NCBI GenBank assembly: GCA_017619835.1
Contig: JAFZRN010000010.1
Span: forward strand, 1-64,000
Direction of reading: 5' to 3'
Length of the DNA stretch: 64,000 nt
Source: Eubacterium sp.
GTDB lineage: Bacteria; Bacillota; Clostridia; Lachnospirales; Lachnospiraceae
Shown here in pieces: positions 52,717 through 59,487 of this stretch (the stretch's first letter is position 1; every line of letters starts with the position of its first letter). Both the position numbers and the translations under genes were made by a program. Under the pieces are notes generated by a model. That model was not told the origin of the DNA, made no database searches, and saw only the letters and a program-made list of their open reading frames with translations.

Positions 52717-54399
52717 ATGAAGGAAATTGAAGAACAGGCATTAGACAATAATCTGGATGATGATAATATTGAAGAGAGCAAGGGCATATTTGACGATTAT
52801 GTAAATGTAAGCTCTACCAAGATATTTCAGTCATATTACAAGAAGAACGAACTGGATGAAGATTATACCTTTGATGACAATATCGAAGCTGCCATGACCA
52901 ACAGTCAGAAAAAGGATCGGAAGAATATGATCCGCACATATAATGAGCAGTCTTCGGATCTTAACATGCTTTGGCATGTATTATCAATCGGAGTAAGTGC
53001 AGGTCTTAATGATACTAAAAATACTGTACCTCGTGAACAGTGGGATGAGCTCAAGCTTACAGAAGAAGATGCACATATTGTTGCTCTTGATCAGGCAATC
53101 ACAGGTCAGGTTATCAAGGATATCATCAAAAATGACGGGATCGATGGAATAGAAAGATTATACAGATATATAGGTATTCAAAAAGCCCACATCAATACGA
53201 TGATGAAGAAGGAATGGGATGATTTAAGAGCGTCTATTGATGAACCGGACGAGATGCTGCGGAATAAAAAGGCGGATTATCTTTATCAAAGCGGAGGCTT
53301 TCTGTCTGATTATTATTTACAGAATATAAACGGTTTTATAAGCGCAATTGACAGGGTTTTAAAAGAGCTTGGTATTGATTTTGAAAATGAACTGTTCAAG
53401 AAATATAAGCTAGACGAGAATACAACAATTGAGGACTTTAATAGGTTGTTAGGAATGGATTCCGGGATTGTTCTTGATAAGAATGGTAATAAGCATGATC
53501 CCAAGTCAACCATGTATGATCTTGTAAAAGCTAACATTACCTACAATAATGTGGAACCAACTAAAGATAAGATTATAACAGCAATGAAAGCCAATTTTAG
53601 GGATCAGATTACGATCAAATGGAATGGAGATGGACAGAAGGCTTATTATGAAAATGCCACGGACGCGGTAAAGGCTGACATAGATAAGGGAATACAGCTT
53701 CTTAATATGAGTGAAGAAAAGGTCCTTAAAGGAAGCAGCGAAGCAATGATCAACTGGGTTGCCGCCGAGGGGGCCATTGCAAAAGAAAGCATACGAAATG
53801 ATAATTATATCAAAAGTGTACGCTTAATTAATTCTCAGATAACATCCGGCAAAGATAATTTATTTAGTTCGGAAAGAGCTGTTTCAAAGGTACTTGCAGC
53901 TGATATCAAGGATAAGGATTATCTTAAGGGTGCCATTAGAAGTCTTATAGCTACTCACAAGGGAGAGAGTAAAGGAAAGGACAGAAGCGGCAATTCCAAA
54001 GAATATGAAGCTATGCTTGGTGCCATAATGGATTATGATGCTGCAATCAGAAGAGAGGAATATAACAGACTTAAAAAGCTGGAAGAAGATATGGTCTATG
54101 CGGCAAAGGATTATCATAATATAAAGGTGAGTCAGAAGTCCGGCGGTTTTGAGAAGCATAGTACGGATCAGGCAAGAGACAGGGATGCCATGAGTATGTT
54201 GATCTCAGAATTCTCTGTCAGTGCAAGGAATAAGCTTCCGGAGGATAACGCTTTGGATAATCAGGCGGCAAACCCGAATGCTGTAAATAATCTGAGCAAA
54301 AGACAGCGTGCTGAAATTGAAAGGCAGAAGAATCAGGAGGCACGAAGAAAGCTGGATGAGAGGGTGAGAAAGCTTTCTAATGATGCGATGAAGAAATAA
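52717..54399 (+). CDS. Internally deleted paralogue of the 1273-aa giant protein (560 aa)
   Basis: 560 aa. Residues 1-448 align with residues 1-443 of the protein at 45981. At YDAAIRREEYNRLKKL the text jumps to the region near residue 1155 of that protein, and the end (AAKDYHNIK, QARDRDAMSMLISEFSV, EARRKLDERVRKLS) matches its C-terminus. About 710 residues are missing in frame, so the ends can exist without the middle. The gene has its own shared-type promoter, AAGGAG before ATG 52717 and a terminator, so it looks expressed and is not annotated as a pseudogene. Function unknown; no signal peptide. Confidence 0.75.
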   Translation: MKEIEEQALDNNLDDDNIEESKGIFDDYVNVSSTKIFQSYYKKNELDEDYTFDDNIEAAMTNSQKKDRKNMIRTYNEQSSDLNMLWHVLSIGVSAGLNDTKNTVPREQWDELKLTEEDAHIVALDQAITGQVIKDIIKNDGIDGIERLYRYIGIQKAHINTMMKKEWDDLRASIDEPDEMLRNKKADYLYQSGGFLSDYYLQNINGFISAIDRVLKELGIDFENELFKKYKLDENTTIEDFNRLLGMDSGIVLDKNGNKHDPKSTMYDLVKANITYNNVEPTKDKIITAMKANFRDQITIKWNGDGQKAYYENATDAVKADIDKGIQLLNMSEEKVLKGSSEAMINWVAAEGAIAKESIRNDNYIKSVRLINSQITSGKDNLFSSERAVSKVLAADIKDKDYLKGAIRSLIATHKGESKGKDRSGNSKEYEAMLGAIMDYDAAIRREEYNRLKKLEEDMVYAAKDYHNIKVSQKSGGFEKHSTDQARDRDAMSMLISEFSVSARNKLPEDNALDNQAANPNAVNNLSKRQRAEIERQKNQEARRKLDERVRKLSNDAMKK

Positions 54400-54433
54400 A
54401 CGGCTGATAAATCGAGAAGCCTGACATAAGTAA

Positions 54434-54463
54434 AAAAGCGGCACTGAAAAGTGCCGCTTTTTC
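54434..54463. terminator. Bidirectional terminator
   Basis: A perfect 13-bp stem AAAAAGCGGCACT with AGTGCCGCTTTTT around GAAA, between convergent genes. Confidence 0.9.
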
Positions 54464-54478
54464 AAATGTGTGGGACTT

Positions 54479-55402
54479 TTACTTGCCCACTGAATCACTG
54501 TTAACGGGGAACGTAAAATAAGTATCAGGATAGGGCTCATTCTTAAGTGTAAAATGCCACCATTCTTCGGCAAGCGGTTTAAATCCATGATTAAGCATAG
54601 CTTCCCTTAGGATCATTCGGTTAGCATATTGTTCGGCAGTTATTGCAGTATAATCCGGATGGCTGAGCTCTCCGAAGTAATCAAAGGTACCGCCCATATC
54701 AACTTCTTTTTCGGTTGTCATATCAAAGAGAGTAAGATCAACCGTACTTCCGCGGCTGTGTCCTGAATGTCTGGCAATATATCCCTGATCAAAAAGAACG
54801 CCCTTATCGAGTTCCGGATAGAAATACTCTTTCATACGGGTATCTTCTACATCGAGAGACCATTCAACAAAGTTATCCACTGCTTCCTGTGGTCTGTATG
54901 CATCGAAGATCTTAAGTCTGTAGCCTTTTTCCTTAAGTTCCTCATTTACTTCCTCTAGAGCATCAGCTGCTTCTTTCGTTAGAAGAGCAAGAGGTTCTTC
55001 GTATCCGTCAATCCTGTCACCTACGAAGTTGTAGGTTGAATAATATCTTATCTCCAGAATTGCGTCAGGTACAGCTTCACTGAGCATTACAAAGTCGGAA
55101 GAATCGTCGGAATAGTTGAGTCCGTCATTTCTGTTGCTATAGTCTTCAGGGGCCTCTTCGGGCTCCTTTTCAGTTGCAGCTTCGGTTGTAGCTTCAGTTG
55201 TAGCTTCAGTGGTTTCTTCAGTTGTCGCCTCAGTTGTGACTTCGGTAGCAGCTTCGGTTGAGCTTTCAGTTGTGGTCACGGTAGTGGCTTCAGTAGTTGC
55301 TTCTGTCGTAGCTTCGTATATTTTTGATTTGCCACAGCCAGTCAGTATTAATGAAAAGGCTGCGATGATTGCAAATGTTTTTCTGAGCTTTATCTGCATC
55401 AT
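54479..55402 (-). CDS. VanX-like D-Ala-D-Ala dipeptidase lipoprotein
   Basis: 307 aa. Lipobox LILTGC near residue 23, then a long Ala/Thr/Glu linker (about 30-80, irregular ATTE repeats), then a peptidase M15 domain of the VanX type: RLKIFDAYRPQEAV near 163, the zinc motif SGHSRGSTVDLTLFD near 213 and EEWWHFTL near 285 with the catalytic Glu and last His. VanX enzymes cut D-Ala-D-Ala or act on peptidoglycan peptides; the surface location and absence of vanHA genes point to cell-wall turnover rather than glycopeptide resistance. AAGGAGG precedes two Met codons (55402 and 55399); the second has better spacing. Confidence 0.87.
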   Translation of the reverse strand: MMQIKLRKTFAIIAAFSLILTGCGKSKIYEATTEATTEATTVTTTESSTEAATEVTTEATTEETTEATTEATTEAATEKEPEEAPEDYSNRNDGLNYSDDSSDFVMLSEAVPDAILEIRYYSTYNFVGDRIDGYEEPLALLTKEAADALEEVNEELKEKGYRLKIFDAYRPQEAVDNFVEWSLDVEDTRMKEYFYPELDKGVLFDQGYIARHSGHSRGSTVDLTLFDMTTEKEVDMGGTFDYFGELSHPDYTAITAEQYANRMILREAMLNHGFKPLAEEWWHFTLKNEPYPDTYFTFPVNSDSVGK

Positions 55403-55544
55403 AGTTTCCTCCTTAAAGATGCTTTGGCATCATATGATGATTATATAATAATATCTAAGTTTATAAAACCCTTACATATTATTGGAAATGTATCGGAAGA
55501 TGTGGTAAAATTTGTCACGAAAAAGTGTTAAAGGAGAGTATATT

Positions 55545-57101
55545 ATGAGTAATGAAAAACGTGACAGCTGGGGTTCACGTTCCCAGTTCATCCTGGCATC
55601 GATAGGATCGGCAGTAGGTTTAGGTAATGCCTGGCGCTTTCCCGGTCTTGCTGCAAAACATGGTGGTGGAGCCTTTTTGATGGTTTACCTTCTGGCAATG
55701 CTTGTTCTCGGAATTCCATTTCTTATGATGGAAATATCCATTGGACGAAAGATGCATAGAGGCGTTCCCGGCGCTCTTCGTGCTATCAATAAGAAAACAG
55801 AGCCGGTTGGATGGTTTGCCGTATCAAATGCATTTGTCATTGCTGTTTATTATGCAGTTGTATTCGCATGGGTTATCATGATGGCATTTGCAAGCTATAA
55901 GTTTGCAGGACTTACAGGAACCGCAGAGGCATCAAGCGTTGCTTCGGGAATCTGGGCTTCTATGATAAAGACTACGGGAACAACATCCGGATATGGTACA
56001 TTTTCACTTCCTGTTCTCGGATGTCTGGTACTTGCTTGGGTACTTATCTACACATGTATTCGTAACGGCCCGCAAACTGTTGGTAAGGTTGTAAAATATA
56101 CAGTATTTCTTCCGATCATCTGCCTTCTGATCCTTGCAATAAAGGGAATTATAATGCCCGGTTCTGAAGATGGATTATATAAGTTTTTTGTTCCTGATTT
56201 CTCTTCACTTACTGAAGCTGAAATCTGGATTGATGCGATAGGTCAGGTTTTCTATTCTCTGTCAATAATGATGGCTATCATGGTTGCATACGGTTCCTTC
56301 CTTAAGGAGGATAGTAATATTGCCAAGGATGCTATTATCATAGCATTTTCGGACTTTGCTATCAGTGTGTTATCCGGTATCGTGCTTTTCACTACGATGA
56401 GCGGAACAGGTATGTTAGAAAATATGACAGCTTCCGGTATCGGAACAGCATTTATCGTTTATCCTCAGTCCATCGTACTTTTAACTAAAAGCGGAGTGGC
56501 TAATGCGATTTTCGCATTTGTATTCTATTTCTGCTTATGTACTCTTGCTATAGACAGTGCATTTTCTATCATAGAAGGTGTATCTACGGCAGTAGCCGAT
56601 AAGTTCCATCTGTCTCATAAGAAGACAACTCTGTATATCTGTATTGTAGCCAGCGTTCTTTCACTCTGGTTCATTACAGGTGCCGGACTTGCATGGCTGG
56701 ATATCGTTGATAACTGGTGTAATGCTTTCAGCCTTATACTGGTAGGTGTCCTTGAGGCGGTTACAATAGGATGGCTGTTTGATCCTAAAAAGGTTCTGAA
56801 AGAGGTGAATCGAAATACAAACAGTTTCAAGATGCCTGAGTGGTGGTTTGTAACATCAATTAAGATTCTTGCTCCAATTACACTTACCGGATTCTTCCTG
56901 TGGAATCTGGTTGCTCTGTTCAAATCCGGTGGTATCTACGGTGCTTCAGATGGATATTCGCTTGCTTCCAATATCATTGGTGGCTGGATAGTCATGATTC
57001 TTTGTATCGTCAGCGGCTTCATCGTTAAGCTGGTTGAAAAATCACTTGAGAAGAAGGGCTATAAGCCTGATGAAGATGTATGGGAAGATACAGCTGAATA
57101 A
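55545..57101 (+). CDS. Sodium:neurotransmitter symporter family (NSS) transporter
   Basis: 518 aa, about 12 predicted helices. The family signature is clear at the start: WGSRSQFILASIGSAVGLGN then AWRFPGLAAKHGGGAFL, i.e. the unwound first helix that binds Na+ and substrate. Further NSS text: LMMEISIGR and DSAFSIIEGVSTAVAD. Bacterial members import amino acids (as LeuT and MhsT do) or related compounds with Na+. I chose ATG 55545 behind AAGGAG; a longer frame from 55512 lacks a ribosome site. It is a single-gene unit ended by hairpin copy 5. Confidence 0.92.
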   Translation: MSNEKRDSWGSRSQFILASIGSAVGLGNAWRFPGLAAKHGGGAFLMVYLLAMLVLGIPFLMMEISIGRKMHRGVPGALRAINKKTEPVGWFAVSNAFVIAVYYAVVFAWVIMMAFASYKFAGLTGTAEASSVASGIWASMIKTTGTTSGYGTFSLPVLGCLVLAWVLIYTCIRNGPQTVGKVVKYTVFLPIICLLILAIKGIIMPGSEDGLYKFFVPDFSSLTEAEIWIDAIGQVFYSLSIMMAIMVAYGSFLKEDSNIAKDAIIIAFSDFAISVLSGIVLFTTMSGTGMLENMTASGIGTAFIVYPQSIVLLTKSGVANAIFAFVFYFCLCTLAIDSAFSIIEGVSTAVADKFHLSHKKTTLYICIVASVLSLWFITGAGLAWLDIVDNWCNAFSLILVGVLEAVTIGWLFDPKKVLKEVNRNTNSFKMPEWWFVTSIKILAPITLTGFFLWNLVALFKSGGIYGASDGYSLASNIIGGWIVMILCIVSGFIVKLVEKSLEKKGYKPDEDVWEDTAE

Positions 57102-57131
57102 GATTAACTAAATCTTTTTTAGACAATATAG

Positions 57132-57172
57132 ATCGGGACTATGGCGATTGCCATAGTCCCGATGAGATTTTT
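57132..57172 (+). terminator. Hairpin repeat copy 5, terminator
   Basis: A perfect 14-bp stem ATCGGGACTATGGC with GCCATAGTCCCGAT around GATT, then GAGATTTTT. The stem is that of copy 3 with its one mismatch repaired; the GGCGACAACATACATCG head is reduced to AGACAATATAGATCG. Confidence 0.8.
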
Positions 57173-57201
57173 AATCCAAGGTATGACAGGAGAATACATA
57201 A

Positions 57202-57867
57202 TTGAAAAAACACATAATGATAATTGAAGATGATCCGGCGATCAATCATGGGATTGAACTGACATTAGGAAATGAGCTGTATGATTTTTCCAGCTGCTCC
57301 TGTCTGGCTGAAGCAAGGAAAGTAGATCTGCAATCAGTGGATATGATCCTGCTGGATCTGAATCTCCCGGATGGTAATGGACTTAGCTTTTTACAGGAGG
57401 TCAGAAAGACCTCTCGGGTTCCGGTATTGGTGCTGACTGCAAATGATACAGAGCTGGATGAAGTGACGGGACTCAGTATGGGAGCAGATGATTATGTTAC
57501 GAAGCCATTTTCACTTATGGCACTTCGTCTCAGGGTTCAGAATCTGCTGGGTCGTTCGAAGACAAGCTTTGCTTATGAGAAAAATGGTCTGGCCCTCGAT
57601 TTTGATGAATTACATTTTTTAAAAGACGGAGTAGATATAGAACTCAGCAAGACCGAAATACGTCTTCTCAGATGTCTTGTTGAAAATGAAGGGATCACAC
57701 TTTCCCGTGAAAAGCTCATAGACTATGTATGGCAGAATGAGCAGTATGTTGATGAAAATGCATTAACGGTTTCTATAAAGAGACTGCGTGATAAGATAGA
57801 AGGCAAGGATGAAAAGTTGATTCATACTGTTTATGGTATCGGATATGTTTTCAGATGGGAGAAGTAA
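57202..57867 (+). CDS. OmpR-family response regulator
   Basis: 221 aa. Receiver domain (IIEDDP acidic pocket; phospho-acceptor Asp in DMILLDLNLPDGNG near 52; LTAND; YVTKPFSL) and a C-terminal winged helix (ELSKTEIRLLRCLVENEG, TVSIKRLRDKIEG, TVYGIGYVFRW). Starts TTG behind CAGGAGA with 8-base spacing. The kinase gene begins 2 bases after the stop, and a Bce-like ABC ATPase/permease pair follows, so it probably activates those transporter genes. Confidence 0.9.
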   Translation: MKKHIMIIEDDPAINHGIELTLGNELYDFSSCSCLAEARKVDLQSVDMILLDLNLPDGNGLSFLQEVRKTSRVPVLVLTANDTELDEVTGLSMGADDYVTKPFSLMALRLRVQNLLGRSKTSFAYEKNGLALDFDELHFLKDGVDIELSKTEIRLLRCLVENEGITLSREKLIDYVWQNEQYVDENALTVSIKRLRDKIEGKDEKLIHTVYGIGYVFRWEK

Positions 57868-57868
57868 A

Positions 57869-58714
57869 GTGTTCAATCGAAAAGAGTATATTATTCTGAA
57901 TAAAATGCTTGATGATGCCATAAGCGGAGATTTTCAGGAATCACAATTTGATGAATCCGAACTGTCCAAGCTGCAGACAAAACTGATGAGATATCTATCT
58001 TCTTCTTCCATGTCAGAGCAGAAGCTTCAGGAAGAGAAAATCAGGATTGAAGAGCTGATCACGAATATCTCACATCAGACAAAAACGCCCCTTACCAATA
58101 TCATGATGTATTCCGAACTTTTGAGTGAGCAGGTGAAGGATGGTCCTGCAAAGGATTATGCAGATGAGATAAGTCTGCAGAGCAAAAAGCTCAGTGAACT
58201 TATTCAGGCGCTGGTTAAAATGTCACGACTGGAAACCGGTATCTTCACATTTCAAAAGGAAGAGGCATCCCTTATGCAGGTCGTAAGAAATGTGGCGGGA
58301 CAGGAGACTTCCATAGCTAAATCAAAAAATATAAAGCTTACAGTAATAGATGAACATGATGTGAATGTATTAATTGATGCAAAATGGGTTACCGAAGCTG
58401 TAGGAAATATCGTGAATAACGCGATAAAGTATTCGGGAGAAGGAACAGAGATCACATTAAGCGTATTCTCTTATGAAATGTTTTCCGGTATAAGAGTTAT
58501 GGATCAGGGCATTGGAATACCTGAAGAAGAGATCCCGAAGATATTCAGCCGCTTCTATAGAGGAATAGATGTTCACGACAAGGAAGGTATAGGAGTGGGA
58601 CTCTGGCTGGCAAGACAGATTGTAGAAGATCATGGTGGTTACATCAAGGTTAATTCCAAAGTAGGACAAGGAAGTACTTTTGATATATGTTTTCCAAATA
58701 TGTCAAAACTGTAA
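57869..58714 (+). CDS. Sensor histidine kinase without membrane segments
   Basis: 281 aa. There is no transmembrane helix at all: a short N-terminal helical region, then HisKA with ITNISHQTKTPLTNIMMYS (His near 74), and HATPase_c (N box IVNNAIKYS near 185; G1 VMDQGIGIPEEE; G2 GVGLWLARQIVEDHGG). Usual Bce-type kinases keep two membrane helices, so this one probably depends on a protein partner such as the adjacent permease for its input. I chose GTG 57869, just after the regulator's stop with GGGAGAAG upstream; the longer frame from 57833 overlaps that gene. Confidence 0.85.
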   Translation: MFNRKEYIILNKMLDDAISGDFQESQFDESELSKLQTKLMRYLSSSSMSEQKLQEEKIRIEELITNISHQTKTPLTNIMMYSELLSEQVKDGPAKDYADEISLQSKKLSELIQALVKMSRLETGIFTFQKEEASLMQVVRNVAGQETSIAKSKNIKLTVIDEHDVNVLIDAKWVTEAVGNIVNNAIKYSGEGTEITLSVFSYEMFSGIRVMDQGIGIPEEEIPKIFSRFYRGIDVHDKEGIGVGLWLARQIVEDHGGYIKVNSKVGQGSTFDICFPNMSKL

Positions 58715-58747
58715 TAATTGAGAAATAATCTGGAAAGATTGTATTGC

Positions 58748-58780
58748 TATGCTAAGTACAAGTCAAAAGTACTTAGCATA
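58748..58780 (+). promoter_or_regulatory. Perfect 12-bp inverted repeat before the ABC genes
   Basis: TATGCTAAGTAC (58748-58759) and its complement (58769-58780) flank AAGTCAAAA. It ends 5 bases before the ribosome site of the ABC ATPase gene. It may be an operator or a stem-loop that limits read-through from the kinase gene. Confidence 0.5.
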
Positions 58781-58800
58781 TATTTTGGAGGAATAAAACG

Positions 58801-59487
58801 ATGGAAGTATTAAAGACAGAAAACTTAAAGAGATATTACAATCAGAGCCAGATTCCGGTCAAAGCAGTTGATGGTATTGAGATATCGGTTTCACAGGGTG
58901 AGTTTGTGGCAATCGTAGGTACCAGTGGAAGTGGAAAGTCAACACTTCTCAATATGCTGGGCGGTCTTGATCGTCCGACCGAGGGAACAGTATATATAGA
59001 TGGTAAAGATATATTCAGTCTTAAGGATGAAGAACTCACAATCTTCAGACGCAGAAAGATCGGTTTTGTTTTCCAGGCATTTAACCTGGTTCCCGTACTG
59101 AATGTTTATGAAAATATCGTGCTTCCGATCCAGCTGGACGGCAATACAGTTGATGAAGAGTATGTAAATGAAATAATAAATGTGCTTGGACTCAGTGAAA
59201 AACTGAGCAGCACACCAAATCAGCTTTCCGGTGGACAGCAGCAGAGAGTTGCGATTGCCAGAGCTCTTGCAACGAAGCCTGCTATGATCCTTGCTGATGA
59301 GCCTACGGGAAATCTGGATTCACGTACGAGTCAGGATGTGCTCGGACTTCTTAAGACATCGGTTGCTAAGTTCAATCAGACACTTATTATGATCACTCAT
59401 AACGAAGAAATCGCCCAGATGGCTGACAGGATCATCCGTATTGAAGATGGTCATGTTGTCAGAAAGGATGGTGGCGACAATGAGTAA
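58801..59487 (+). CDS. ABC transporter ATP-binding protein (BceA/MacB type)
   Basis: 228 aa. Walker [10 protein letters not shown] near 38, Q-loop [10 protein letters not shown] near 86, signature [15 protein letters not shown] near 141, Walker [14 protein letters not shown] near 165, H-loop MITHN. High similarity in style to the BceA/LolD/MacB group that drives FtsX-type permeases. TTGGAGG precedes ATG 58801. The permease gene starts inside its last codons. Together with the two-component genes it forms a peptide-antibiotic sensing and detoxification module, by analogy. Confidence 0.92.
   Translation: MEVLKTENLKRYYNQSQIPVKAVDGIEISVSQGEFVAIVGTSGSGKSTLLNMLGGLDRPTEGTVYIDGKDIFSLKDEELTIFRRRKIGFVFQAFNLVPVLNVYENIVLPIQLDGNTVDEEYVNEIINVLGLSEKLSSTPNQLSGGQQQRVAIARALATKPAMILADEPTGNLDSRTSQDVLGLLKTSVAKFNQTLIMITHNEEIAQMADRIIRIEDGHVVRKDGGDNE

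Noticed and set aside
54767..55448. Plus-strand frames opposite the VanX-like gene
   Set aside because: They are mirror products of the ATTE-repeat and catalytic regions; the minus-strand frame has a signal peptide, lipobox and full zinc motifs.
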